From Aeromonas sobria (GTDB taxonomy: Bacteria; Pseudomonadota; Gammaproteobacteria; Enterobacterales; Aeromonadaceae), in contig NZ_CDBW01000006.1 in the NCBI RefSeq assembly GCF_000820145.1, forward strand, positions 476,810-540,809: 64,000 bases of DNA, written 5' to 3'. A program made the position numbers and the translations under genes. Under the pieces are notes generated by a model that ran no database searches, was not told where the DNA came from, and was given only the letters and a program-made list of their open reading frames with translations. Below, one piece after another: positions 16,701 to 25,670 of the stretch. Every line of letters begins with the position of its first letter. Within the stretch, counting starts at the first letter, position 1.

Positions 16701-17168
16701 ATGTTACACAAGCAAGTCAGTTTTATCATCGATAGCAAGGGCAACAAGCAGGCTGCCGTCGTCCCCATCGAGATCTACAACGAGCTGATGACCCTGCAAA
16801 AGGCACTCGCCGACAACCGGCCGGGGGAGCGCGAGCTCTACCACTTCAACGGCAAGGGGGCCGAGGCCCACGGTTATCCGGTGGGCAAGCGGCAAAATCC
16901 GGGCTTTATGGTGCTGGCGGGATCCACCGCCAATGGCGAGGATGCCGCCTCTTTGCGCGAAGCGGTGATCGAGCTGCGGCTGGAGTTGTTGGAGAAGGGG
17001 ATCATTGTGCCCCGCAGTCAGGGCGGTTTTGTCTTTACCGCCGATCAGCTGTTCAACAGCCCGAGTCTGGCGGCCAGTCTGGTGGCGGGCAATAACCGCA
17101 GCGGTCTGGATGCCTGGCAAAACAACGCAAGCTATACCCTCAAGCAGTCGGGTTTTGGCAAGAAGTAA
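16701..17168 (+). CDS. DUF4357 domain protein with antitoxin-like N-terminus
   Basis: A 155-residue protein. The C-terminal half fits DUF4357: a segment FMVLAGSTA, then LREAVIELRLELLEKGIIV and LFNSPSLAASLVAGNNRSGLDAW, the region often found at the end of nuclease or restriction-linked proteins. The first 35 residues (VSFIIDSKGNKQAAVVPIEIYNEL) look like the start of PhD/RelB-type antitoxins, but no toxin gene is adjacent. Function unknown. ATG at 16701 is preferred because the ATG ten bases earlier is in another frame and runs only 14 codons. Confidence 0.65.
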   Translation: MLHKQVSFIIDSKGNKQAAVVPIEIYNELMTLQKALADNRPGERELYHFNGKGAEAHGYPVGKRQNPGFMVLAGSTANGEDAASLREAVIELRLELLEKGIIVPRSQGGFVFTADQLFNSPSLAASLVAGNNRSGLDAWQNNASYTLKQSGFGKK

Positions 17169-17355
17169 CCCGACGCTATCGATGTCACATCATTTGACCA
17201 TGTCTTGACCCGGGTGAGCTGGTGGGCGCTGGCAGTCCCTGACTGCTGCCGCCAGCCTGGCCAACCTAGTGTGATGCATAGTGCTGCGGATGGTGCGCCC
17301 CATGTAGGGCGCCCTGTTGAGGGCAACCAGAGGCAAGCTGCCAGCGGCAAAATCA

Positions 17356-17389
17356 CCAAAACAGAAGGGAGGCGGATGCCTCCCTTCTG
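17356..17389 (-). terminator. Rho-independent terminator of the NAD(P)-binding protein gene
   Basis: CAGAAGGGAGGC-GGAT-GCCTCCCTTCTG, a perfect 12-bp stem at 17362-17389, followed on the minus strand by TTTT within 17356-17361. Between 17169 and 17355 nothing else is visible. Confidence 0.75.
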
Positions 17390-17464
17390 GTTGAGCGGTT
17401 TATCACCTGATCGAGGGATCAGGGGAGTGAGCGCGAATGTCAGGCCTTAACCGCCTGTTGGCGC

Positions 17465-18103
17465 TCAGTAACCCAGGGTAAAGCGCTGACGCAGGTGAGC
17501 CGGTTTTTCCGCCTCGTTCAGCACCCCATCGGCCAGATCACCGGCGGTGATCCCGGCGGGCTGCTCGCCACTAAAGAGCACCTGATCGCCACCCAGTCGA
17601 TAGCCGCCGCGCTTCTCACCCGGTTCCAGGAACACCGGGGGAGAGACAAAGCGCCAGTCGAGGGCAGTTTCACGGCGCAGGGCAGTGAGACCGTCGCGGG
17701 CCGCCAGTGCGCCTTGTTTCCACTCGGCCGGAAATTCCGGGGTATCCACCAGTTGCACGCCGGGGGCAATCTCCAGACTGCCAGCACCCCCTACTACCAG
17801 CAACCAGCTGTTGGCCTGCACGGCGGCGGCTACGATGGCGTTGGCGCCTTTCAGATACTGCTCATAGATATCCGGTGTGGTCCAGCCCGGGTTGTAGGCG
17901 CTGATCACCCGATCGTGCCCCTTGAGCACCTCGGCCAGTGCATCCGGGTTCTGGGCATCGACCGCCACGGCGGTGACTTGCGGATGGGCGGCCACCTTGC
18001 TGACATCGCGGACGATGGCGGTGACGTGATGGCCGCGGCTGACGGCCTCGTTGAGGATGGCTGAACCGACAAAACCGCTGGCACCGATCAGGGCAATCTT
18101 CAT
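17465..18103 (-). CDS. NAD(P)-binding SDR-like protein (YwnB/BlvRB type)
   Basis: A 212-residue Rossmann-fold protein with GASGFVG at residues 7-13, HHVTAIVRD after the second strand, and VISAYNPGW and GGAGSLE downstream, the pattern of NAD(P)H-binding atypical SDRs often labelled NmrA-like or flavin-reductase-like. The partner substrate is unknown. ATG at 18103 has a good GGAGA ribosome site. It is divergent from a LysR regulator 101 bases away, which probably controls it. Confidence 0.85.
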   Translation of the reverse strand: MKIALIGASGFVGSAILNEAVSRGHHVTAIVRDVSKVAAHPQVTAVAVDAQNPDALAEVLKGHDRVISAYNPGWTTPDIYEQYLKGANAIVAAAVQANSWLLVVGGAGSLEIAPGVQLVDTPEFPAEWKQGALAARDGLTALRRETALDWRFVSPPVFLEPGEKRGGYRLGGDQVLFSGEQPAGITAGDLADGVLNEAEKPAHLRQRFTLGY

Positions 18104-18204
18104 GGGGAACTCTCCTTCACTGTTGGAATGAGGCTATCCTACGCCCTCGGATGTGATTTAATAATCAACTCAAAAATGCATTCACTTATAAGCTGGATTT
18201 AATA

Positions 18205-19095
18205 ATGGAGCAGCTCAGACGTTACGCCATCTTCGCCGCCGTGGTGGAGGCAGGCAGCATGACAGGTGCGGCCAAATCCCTCGGCATGACCCCCTCTGCG
18301 GTCAGTCAGCATATTAGCCAGCTGGAGAGCCTGCTCGGGCTGACCCTGCTCCATCGCTCTACCCGTCGCCTCAGTCTGACCGAGGCGGGAGAGGTGGTGT
18401 GGCAAGGGTGCAGGGCGTTGCAGCAGACCCTGAGCGAGACCGAGCTGCGCCTTTCCGAGGTGCGCGACGCCCTGCTCGGTGAAGTGCGGATCACCGCCCC
18501 GGTGGGGATGGCGGGCCAACCGCTGGCACTGGCCCTCTCGCCGCTGTTGCAGGCCCACCCCGGTCTCACCATCCAGATCATCGCCGACGACGAGAAGCGG
18601 GATCTGATTGCCGAGCGGATCGACGTGGCGCTGCGGGTCGGCAGCCTGCCCGACTCGACCCTGGTGGCCCGCAAGCTGGGCCAGACCCGGATGTTGCTCT
18701 GCGCCGCCCCCGCCTATCTGGCGCGCAAGGGGACGCCACGCACGCCCGCCGATCTGGCGACTCACGACTGGCTCTGTGGCGACATGCTGGGCAACGGTTT
18801 GCTGCTACTTGATGAGAAGGGGGGCGAACACAGGGTCAGGTTCAAGCCCAAGGTGCTCTGCAACAACGTGTTGCCGCTGCGCCAGTTTGCGCTGGCGGGG
18901 CAGGGGATCTCGCTGCAACCGGAGGGGGAGATTGGTGAGGATCTGGCGCTGGGGCGGCTGCTCGAACTGCTGCCCGGTTTTCGGGTTGCACCGATGGAGA
19001 TCCACGCCATCACGCCGCAGCGGGAGATCCCGGAGAAGGTGCGGCGGGTGGTGGAGGCGCTGCGCAGCTATTTCGGCACGACAATGTCGGCATGA
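18205..19095 (+). CDS. LysR-family transcriptional regulator
   Basis: 296 residues; the N-terminal winged helix-turn-helix is clear (FAAVVEAGSMTGAAKSLGMTPSAVSQHISQLE, followed by LLHRSTRRLSLTEAG) and the substrate-binding domain starts near residue 90. Effector unknown. The divergent arrangement with the NAD(P)-binding protein gene, sharing a 101-base region, suggests that gene as a target, which is the usual LysR habit. Confidence 0.9.
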   Translation: MEQLRRYAIFAAVVEAGSMTGAAKSLGMTPSAVSQHISQLESLLGLTLLHRSTRRLSLTEAGEVVWQGCRALQQTLSETELRLSEVRDALLGEVRITAPVGMAGQPLALALSPLLQAHPGLTIQIIADDEKRDLIAERIDVALRVGSLPDSTLVARKLGQTRMLLCAAPAYLARKGTPRTPADLATHDWLCGDMLGNGLLLLDEKGGEHRVRFKPKVLCNNVLPLRQFALAGQGISLQPEGEIGEDLALGRLLELLPGFRVAPMEIHAITPQREIPEKVRRVVEALRSYFGTTMSA

Positions 19096-19219
19096 GCTGC
19101 GTCCCAATGGCTGGCAGAGCGCGCCCGATTATCCTGAAGTGGAATTGTCCATAAGGCCGCTTGCCCAGAAGAGCGATAGCCCAGATAAGTAGATGGGTGG
19201 GCTGAATTGTGAAGCAAGC

Positions 19220-20122
19220 TTAAAACGAGCAGACATTGCGCACTTGCTGTTTGAGCCAGTTCAGCCCCGCATCCTGATTGGAACTTTTGTGCCAACTCAT
19301 GTAAACCGGGCAATCTTCCGAGACCCAGGGGAGGGGGTAGCTGGCCAGCGCCAGGGTATCGCCCAGCATATCCATGTGCCACTGGCTGGCAACGCAGAGC
19401 CAGTCGGTACGGCTCACCAGATGAAGAGCCGTGAGCAGGGAATCGCTCTCGTAGGCGATCTGACGGGGCGGCAGCGGTGCCTTGGTCAGGGTGTTGAGTA
19501 ACAGGTTGTCGAGCCGTCTGGCCTGCAGCACCACATGCTTTTCGTTGAAGAAGGTGGTCATGTCGGGCGCCTGGCGGATCCGCGGGTGATCCTTGCGGCA
19601 GGCGATGCGCAGGGGCTGGGACATGATCTGCTCGTTTTCAATACTCTGCTCGACCATGGGTTTGGTCGCCAGCACCAGGTCAATGCTGTGCAGATAGAGA
19701 CTGTTCTGGCGCAAGGCTTCATCCTGCACCTGGGTGTTCCACTCCAGCTGGCAGTTGGGGGCTTGGATCTGCAGCAGGTTGTTGAGTTCCGGCAGGAAGA
19801 AGACATCGATATCAGGGACGCCCGCGATGCGAAAAGTGCGCCGACTGGTATGGTGATCAAAGAGATCGGTGCGTTGCAGACTGCGCTCCATATCGTGCAG
19901 CGGCACCATGATCTCGTGGTGCAGGCTTAGCGCCCGTGCCGTGGGGGTAATTCCCCGCCCCTGACGAACAAACAGCTGTTCGCCCACCAGCGCCGTCAGG
20001 CGGCTGATGGCCTGGCTGATGGCCGAGGGGGTCATCTCCATCATCTCGGCGGCGGTGGTGACGCCCCCATAGCGGATCACAGCATCCAGGACGCGAAAGA
20101 GATTCAGATCAACGTGGGACAT
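19220..20122 (-). CDS. LysR-family transcriptional regulator
   Basis: 300 residues with an N-terminal winged helix (LNLFRVLDAVIRYGGVTTAAEMMEMTPSAI in overlapping segments) of the LeuO/NodD-like subgroup that begins with an LNL(F) motif. Four regulators of this family lie within 7.4 kb here. The ATG at 20122 has only a weak ribosome site. Target and effector cannot be told; the gene is not divergent from an enzyme gene but convergent to the preceding LysR gene. Confidence 0.88.
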   Translation of the reverse strand: MSHVDLNLFRVLDAVIRYGGVTTAAEMMEMTPSAISQAISRLTALVGEQLFVRQGRGITPTARALSLHHEIMVPLHDMERSLQRTDLFDHHTSRRTFRIAGVPDIDVFFLPELNNLLQIQAPNCQLEWNTQVQDEALRQNSLYLHSIDLVLATKPMVEQSIENEQIMSQPLRIACRKDHPRIRQAPDMTTFFNEKHVVLQARRLDNLLLNTLTKAPLPPRQIAYESDSLLTALHLVSRTDWLCVASQWHMDMLGDTLALASYPLPWVSEDCPVYMSWHKSSNQDAGLNWLKQQVRNVCSF

Positions 20123-20217
20123 GATGGCTACCGTTAAGCAACGTTAAAGCATCAGGATACTGTTCTGCCCCTTGTCAGGCCAGCATTGCCTGCGATAACT
20201 GTGATTTTTCCCTCTCC

Positions 20218-21129
20218 TCAACCATTCCCCATCTTGTTGCGAATGCATTCGAACAGGCTCTGCAGGCAGGCTTGATCCCGGTCGGCAGCCCGCACCGCGC
20301 CATACATATGGCGACGAATACCGCTGCCGAGGGGGCGGGCGCAAAGCATTCCCTGTCTGACAAACTCCTCGCTGGCCCAGCGCGGCAGGGCGGCGACCCC
20401 GAGTCCGGCGGCGGCCATCTGCAGCATCACCGAGGTGTTGTCCACCAGCTTGCAGCGAGCGGGCTCCACCCCGGCGGGTTGCAAAAAGCGGCTGAAGATA
20501 TCCATGCGGCTGCGCTCCACCGGGTAGACCAGCAGCACCTCCGCTCCCAGATCGCCCGGCTCGATACGGCTCTGGTGGCAAAGGGGGTGATCCGGCGCCA
20601 TCACCAGAGTGAGATCGAAGGCAAACAGCGGCTCGAAGTGGAGATCGCCACGGGCCTGCACGTCCGAGGTGAGCAGCAAGTCGAGCTGGCCGCCGAGCAG
20701 GGCATTGATGGCATCAAAGCCCGGCACCGATTCCACCTCCAGATCCACCCCCGGCCACTGGCGGCGGAACTCGGGCAAGAGCGGCAGCAGCCACTGGATG
20801 CAGCTGTGGCAATCGAGCGCCAGATGCAGCCTGCCCGCATCGCCGCTCTGCAAGGCCTGCAACTGTTTCTCGGTCTGGGCCAGGGCGGGCAGTACCTGAC
20901 GGGCGAGGGCGAGCAGCTGGCTGCCTGCCGCAGTCAGCACCAGCGGACGGCTTTTGCGCAGGTAAAGTTCGAGATTGAGGCGGGTCTCCAACTCTTTGAG
21001 CTGGTGGGAGAGGGCGGACTGGGTGAGGTTGAGGGTCAGCGCCGCACCGGCCAGCGAGCCCTGCTCGGCCAGCGCGGTCAATGTTTTCAAGTGTTTGATC
21101 TCTATCCCTGCATTGCTTGGCACTGCCAT
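20218..21129 (-). CDS. metR: Methionine biosynthesis regulator MetR
   Basis: A 303-residue LysR regulator that activates metE and other methionine genes with homocysteine as co-effector. It follows E. coli MetR closely: IEIKHLKTLTALAEQGSLAGAA, QSALSHQLKELETRL, LDCHSCIQWLLPLL, VYPVERSRMDIFSRFLQPAGV and VAALPRWASEEFVRQG. It is divergent from metE, the standard arrangement. ATG at 21129 has AGGAG at 8 bases. A perfect MetR site lies in the shared control region. Confidence 0.95.
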   Translation of the reverse strand: MAVPSNAGIEIKHLKTLTALAEQGSLAGAALTLNLTQSALSHQLKELETRLNLELYLRKSRPLVLTAAGSQLLALARQVLPALAQTEKQLQALQSGDAGRLHLALDCHSCIQWLLPLLPEFRRQWPGVDLEVESVPGFDAINALLGGQLDLLLTSDVQARGDLHFEPLFAFDLTLVMAPDHPLCHQSRIEPGDLGAEVLLVYPVERSRMDIFSRFLQPAGVEPARCKLVDNTSVMLQMAAAGLGVAALPRWASEEFVRQGMLCARPLGSGIRRHMYGAVRAADRDQACLQSLFECIRNKMGNG

Positions 21130-21290
21130 AAGATGGCTCCTTGTGAGATTGCGTATGGCGCTGATGTTGCGGTCGGCGGTGGCCTGCTGCGTTTCTTAAC
21201 TCCGGCACTTCTTGCACCGGTAAAAATCGGCCTCTGTATCCTCGTGGTTAACCTGACCGGCGGTCAGTTGAGGATTCTTTGAGAGCCAGT

Positions 21291-21303
21291 TGAAGAGGAT
21301 TCA
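21291..21303. promoter_or_regulatory. MetR-binding site in the metR-metE control region
   Basis: TGAAGAGGATTCA is an exact match to the MetR consensus TGAA-N5-TTCA, 103 bases before the metE start and between the divergent metR and metE genes. No convincing tandem MetJ boxes were found; AAACATCT at about 21344 is a weak candidate. Confidence 0.8.
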
Positions 21304-21405
21304 ATAGCCAGCGCCACCTTATCTTGTCACTTTGGATGTGTAAACATCTGGATGGCCAAATCATCCAGTTTCCCATCAGATGAATGAGTATAAGGAAATG
21401 AACCT

Positions 21406-23670
21406 ATGACACGAGCACACACCCTGGGCTTCCCCCGTATCGGCGCCAAGCGCGAGCTGAAATTTGCCCTCGAATCCTACTGGCGTGGCGAGACCAGTCA
21501 GGCCGAACTCGTTGCCGTGGGCAAGACGCTGCGTGAGCGTCACTGGCAGGCCCAGCACGCCGCCGGGGTCAACCTGCTGCCGGTGGGCGACTTCGCCTGG
21601 TACGACCAAGTGCTCGGCACCAGCCTGCTGGTGGATGCGGTGCCTGCCCGTCACCGTCATGGCGAGACCGACCTCGACACCCTGTTCCGGGTGGCCCGTG
21701 GCCGTGCGCCGACCGGCCCGGCCGCCGCCGCTGCCGAGATGACCAAATGGTTCAACACCAACTACCACTATCTGGTGCCGGAATTCAGCCGCGATCAGCG
21801 CTTCAAACTGGGCTGGAGCCAGCTGTTTGACGAGGTGATCGAGGCCAAGGCGCTGGGGCTGCCGGTCAAGGCGGTGCTGCTGGGGCCGGTCTCCTACCTG
21901 TGGCTCGGCAAGGAGAAAGAGAGCGGCTTCTCTCGCCTTGAACTGCTCGATCGCCTGCTCATTGTCTATCAGGAGATCCTGGCCAAGTTGGCCGCTCAGG
22001 GGGTGGAGTGGGTACAGATCGACGAACCGGCGCTGACGCTGGACTTGCCGGACGAGTGGCGGCTGGCCTACCTCAACGCCTACGAGCGCCTCGCTGGCCC
22101 CTGCAAGCTGCTGCTCACCACCTATTTCGGTTCGGTCGCTCATCAGCGCGACATCATCACCAGCCTGAAAGTGGATGGCCTGCATCTGGATCTGGTGGCC
22201 GCCCCCGAGCAGCTGGAGACCCTGGTGCCGCATCTGCCAGCCCAGTGGGTGATCTCTGCCGGGGTGATCAACGGCCGCAACGTCTGGCGCGCTAATCTGG
22301 CCAAGCTGGCGCCGACCCTGAAGGCACTGAAAGCCAAACTCGGCGAGCGGCTCTGGGTTGCTTCCTCCTGCTCCCTGCTGCACAGCCCAGTGGATTTGAC
22401 CCTGGAACTGGAGCTGGATCCCCAGACCCGCAGCTGGTTCGCCTTCGCCCTGCAAAAATGCTACGAGCTGGGGCTGCTCAGAGACTATCTGGATGGTGGC
22501 GAGCTCGACAAAATTACCGCCTACAGCCAGCCCATCGTCGATCGGGAGTCCGACAGCCGGGTGCATAAGCGTGCGGTGCAGTCCCGTCTGGCCAGCCTCA
22601 CCAACAGCGACTTTGATCGCCACAACCCCTATCCGGTCAGAGCCGAGCTGCAGCGGGCCGATCTCAAGTTGCCGCTGCTGCCCACTACCACCATCGGCTC
22701 CTTCCCGCAGACCTCGCAGATCCGGGTATTGCGTCAGGATTGGCGCGCCGGTCGCATCGATGACCGCGCTTATGAGGCGGGCATTCAGGCAGAGATCCGC
22801 GATGCTATAGAGCGTCAGGAGGCCATCGGGCTGGACGTGCTGGTGCACGGCGAGGCCGAACGCAACGACATGGTGGAGTATTTCGGTGAGCTGCTGGATG
22901 GCTTTGCCATCACCCGCTTCGGCTGGGTGCAGAGCTATGGCTCCCGCTGCGTCAAGCCGCCGGTGATCACCCGTGACATCGACCGCCCGACCCCGATGAC
23001 CCTCGAATGGACCAAGTTTGCCCAGAGCCTGACCGACAAGCCGGTCAAGGGCATGCTGACAGGCCCGGTGACCATCCTCTGCTGGTCCTTCCCGCGCGAA
23101 GATGTGAGCCGCGAGCAGTCTGCCCTGCAAATTGGCTTGGCCATTCGCGACGAGGTGGCGGATCTGGAAAGCGCGGGCATCAAGATCATCCAGATCGATG
23201 AACCGGCGATCCGCGAAGGCTTGCCCCTGCGCAAGCAGGATCATCAGGCCTATCTCGACTGGGCGGTGCGCGCCTTCCGTCTGAGCGCCAGCCCGGTGGC
23301 GGACAGCACCCAGATCCACACCCACATGTGTTACAGCGACTTCAACCTCATCATCGAGGCGGTGGCAGCGTTGGATGCGGACGTGATCACCATCGAGACC
23401 AGCCGCAGCCAGATGCAGCTGCTCGAAGCGTTCGAGCGCTTCAACTATCCCAATGAGATTGGCCCGGGTGTCTACGACATCCACTCACCGAACGTGCCGA
23501 GCCAGAGCTGGATTGAGGGGTTGCTGCGCAAGGCGGCCAAACAGATCCCGGCCGAGCGGCTGTGGGTCAACCCGGATTGCGGCCTCAAGACCCGCGGCTG
23601 GGAAGAGACTGAGGCCGCACTCAAAGTGATGGTCGATGCCACTAGGGCGCTGCGGGCTGAGCTGGCGTAA
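21406..23670 (+). CDS. metE: Cobalamin-independent methionine synthase
   Basis: Transfers the methyl group of 5-methyltetrahydropteroyl-triglutamate to homocysteine, the last step of methionine synthesis, with zinc. 754 residues, normal for MetE. The N-terminal half begins [17 protein letters not shown]; the catalytic half has [44 protein letters not shown], the zinc-binding HTHMCYSDF and [11 protein letters not shown] at 21406 has AGGA nine bases upstream. Activated by MetR through the site upstream; a strong terminator follows. Confidence 0.97.
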   Translation: MTRAHTLGFPRIGAKRELKFALESYWRGETSQAELVAVGKTLRERHWQAQHAAGVNLLPVGDFAWYDQVLGTSLLVDAVPARHRHGETDLDTLFRVARGRAPTGPAAAAAEMTKWFNTNYHYLVPEFSRDQRFKLGWSQLFDEVIEAKALGLPVKAVLLGPVSYLWLGKEKESGFSRLELLDRLLIVYQEILAKLAAQGVEWVQIDEPALTLDLPDEWRLAYLNAYERLAGPCKLLLTTYFGSVAHQRDIITSLKVDGLHLDLVAAPEQLETLVPHLPAQWVISAGVINGRNVWRANLAKLAPTLKALKAKLGERLWVASSCSLLHSPVDLTLELELDPQTRSWFAFALQKCYELGLLRDYLDGGELDKITAYSQPIVDRESDSRVHKRAVQSRLASLTNSDFDRHNPYPVRAELQRADLKLPLLPTTTIGSFPQTSQIRVLRQDWRAGRIDDRAYEAGIQAEIRDAIERQEAIGLDVLVHGEAERNDMVEYFGELLDGFAITRFGWVQSYGSRCVKPPVITRDIDRPTPMTLEWTKFAQSLTDKPVKGMLTGPVTILCWSFPREDVSREQSALQIGLAIRDEVADLESAGIKIIQIDEPAIREGLPLRKQDHQAYLDWAVRAFRLSASPVADSTQIHTHMCYSDFNLIIEAVAALDADVITIETSRSQMQLLEAFERFNYPNEIGPGVYDIHSPNVPSQSWIEGLLRKAAKQIPAERLWVNPDCGLKTRGWEETEAALKVMVDATRALRAELA

Positions 23671-23729
23671 CCAGCAAGCTGTGACCGCCATCGATAAGGT
23701 GGCGTGTTAACAAGCTGACAAGCTAACAG

Positions 23730-23763
23730 GAGAGGGGAAGCCACTGCTTCCCCTCTCTTTTTT
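23730..23763 (+). terminator. Rho-independent terminator of metE
   Basis: GAGAGGGGAAGC-CACT-GCTTCCCCTCTC, a perfect 12-bp stem at 23730-23757, followed by six T. Confidence 0.93.
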
Positions 23764-23853
23764 CGTTGGCCACTGTTTCGCTGGCTCCTGATCCTTGCCG
23801 CAGCATGCTTTGCACTAGGCTCAGAGGTGGCAGAGGTGAATGGAGTTGCGGCC

Positions 23854-24603
23854 ATGAGAGTCAGGCTGGGGAGCGTAATCCTGTGGGGGTTGTTGATGTG
23901 GCAGAGTGCCTTGGCAGCGCCCGCTCCCGAGTTGAAAATGGCCTACTTTGACGACTTTGCCCCATATTCTTGGCGTGACGAGCAGGGCAAGATGCGCGGA
24001 CTAATGATCGATGTGATGGATCGAGTGGCGGGGCAGATGGGGCTGCGGGTCACTCATCAGGGGTATCCGTGGCAACGGGCCCAAAAAATGGTACGGATGG
24101 CGCAGGCAGATGGCTTCGTGACCATCGCCACCCGGGAGCGGCGCAGCTATACCCTGATTGTGGATGAGCCAGTCACCATGACGGTCATGACCATATTTAC
24201 TCAGCTTGGCCACCCCCAGATGGCGGGGTTCCAGCGAGCCAGCCGCTTGAGCGACCTCAAGACCTTCACCTTTCTCGACTATCTGGGCAACGGCTGGGGT
24301 AAGGAGAATCTGGCTGGCTTTCGCGTGCATCTGACCATCAATGTCGATAACGTCTTCAAAATGCTGGCGGCGGGTCGGGGCGACTTGATGGTGACCGATC
24401 CACTGGTGGCGCGCTTCAAACTCAACGAACTGGGGTTGTCCGGGCAGGTGGTCGAGGTGCCGCTGCTGCTGGCATCGACCCCGTTCAACCTCTGCATTGG
24501 CAACCATTCCCGCTTTAATATCCGCATAGCCGAGTTCAACCGGGCCCTGCAACAGTTGCGTCAAAGTGGCGAGTTGGCGCGCATTGTCGCGCGCTATCGT
24601 TGA
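23854..24603 (+). CDS. Periplasmic solute-binding protein, amino-acid type (SBP_bac_3)
   Basis: 249 residues with a Sec signal peptide (MRVRLGSVILWGLLMWQSALAAP, cleavage after about residue 22, read in two parts) and the start of a type II binding fold: MAYFDDFAPYSWRDEQGKMRGLMIDVMDRV, given here in overlapping pieces only, followed by IATRERR and a hinge region near 170-180. Such solitary family 3 proteins bind polar amino acids or act as sensors; no permease or ATPase is adjacent. The ATG at 23854 has GGAG 8 bases before it and gives a better signal peptide than the in-frame GTG at 23827. Confidence 0.8.
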   Translation: MRVRLGSVILWGLLMWQSALAAPAPELKMAYFDDFAPYSWRDEQGKMRGLMIDVMDRVAGQMGLRVTHQGYPWQRAQKMVRMAQADGFVTIATRERRSYTLIVDEPVTMTVMTIFTQLGHPQMAGFQRASRLSDLKTFTFLDYLGNGWGKENLAGFRVHLTINVDNVFKMLAAGRGDLMVTDPLVARFKLNELGLSGQVVEVPLLLASTPFNLCIGNHSRFNIRIAEFNRALQQLRQSGELARIVARYR

Positions 24604-24639
24604 TGCGCTGCTGACATCCGTTATTTGCCAGCAGCGCGT

Positions 24640-25503
24640 TTATCCCTGCGTCATATCGGCGATGGTTGCCCAGAAGGCATCAATCAAGGGCCCCTTGCTG
24701 TGGGGTGGACGAATAAGCCCAATGGTCCAGCACGCTTCCCCATCCCTGAGGGGCAGGGTGAGCACATCCGGGTGCTCTATGGTGGTGGAGGAGGGGACCA
24801 GGGTCCAGGCGATCTCGGCGGCCGCGGTGGCGACCCCGGCGGCGAAGTCGTTGACGTACTGGATATCGCGAAAGCGCAGCCCGCTCTGGGCCAGATAGTT
24901 CATCAGGTGATCGTAAAACGACGGCGCCTTGTCCCGGCGCAGGATCGCCAGCGGCTTGTCCACCAGATCGGCCAATTCCCTCACATCGCGGTAGCTGGCG
25001 GGCAGCACAGCGACAAAGTGGGCCTCGACCACCGGCAGGGCGTGCCACCCCTTGGGGGCGGGCAGGCGGCAAAAACCGAGGTCCAGCTTGCCTTCACTGA
25101 GCGCCAGCAATTGGTGGTGGGTGGAGAGATCGTTGAGCTCTATGGTCACCTGTGGCCGTTCGGCGCGAAAACGGGCGATGGCGGCGGGCACCAGGATCTT
25201 GGTGGCGACGCCAAAGCCGATACGCAGGGTGCCGACATTGCCCGCCAGCACGTCGCGGGCGGTGCGCGAGAGCTGCTCGCTTTGGATGACCACCGCGCGG
25301 GCATCCTCATACAGCGCCCTGCCCAGTCCGGTGAGGCGGGTGCTGCTGGCGTTGCGCTCGAACAGCTCGCCGCCCAGCACCTCCTCCAGCCGCCTGATCT
25401 GTTTGCTGAGGGCCGACTGGGTAACATGCTGGCGCACCGCCGCCTGGCCGAAGTGCAATACCTCCCCCAGAGTGACGAAGGCTTTCAGGTCCCGTAGCTC
25501 CAT
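24640..25503 (-). CDS. LysR-family transcriptional regulator
   Basis: 287 residues. Winged helix MELRDLKAFVTLGEVLHFGQAA in overlapping segments, QSALSKQIRRLEE, and an effector domain from about residue 90 (LRIGFGVATKILVPAAI). The ATG at 25503 has AGGAG five bases upstream; an open extension to 25647 has no support. Divergent from the GH1 glycosidase gene across 167 bases, which makes that gene its likely target. Confidence 0.9.
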   Translation of the reverse strand: MELRDLKAFVTLGEVLHFGQAAVRQHVTQSALSKQIRRLEEVLGGELFERNASSTRLTGLGRALYEDARAVVIQSEQLSRTARDVLAGNVGTLRIGFGVATKILVPAAIARFRAERPQVTIELNDLSTHHQLLALSEGKLDLGFCRLPAPKGWHALPVVEAHFVAVLPASYRDVRELADLVDKPLAILRRDKAPSFYDHLMNYLAQSGLRFRDIQYVNDFAAGVATAAAEIAWTLVPSSTTIEHPDVLTLPLRDGEACWTIGLIRPPHSKGPLIDAFWATIADMTQG

Positions 25504-25670
25504 CAGGGCTCCTTTCATTCCTGTTGGGAATGTTGAGTGGTCATATTTGTCATTGGACGGAATTTTAGAAGTGTTGGATGCTGATGCCAATTCATTTCTG
25601 GCGCCCCGATACGGGGGGGCCGAGTTATCAAAGATGGCTGACACCATCCGCGCAGCAGGAGCAACACCAG

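Noticed and set aside
21130..21405. Possible cobalamin riboswitch before metE
   Set aside because: No B12-box or matching helices could be traced; the MetR site explains the control.
21376..23484. 702-codon open frame on the minus strand opposite metE
   Set aside because: Antisense shadow of a strongly conserved gene; no recognisable domain.
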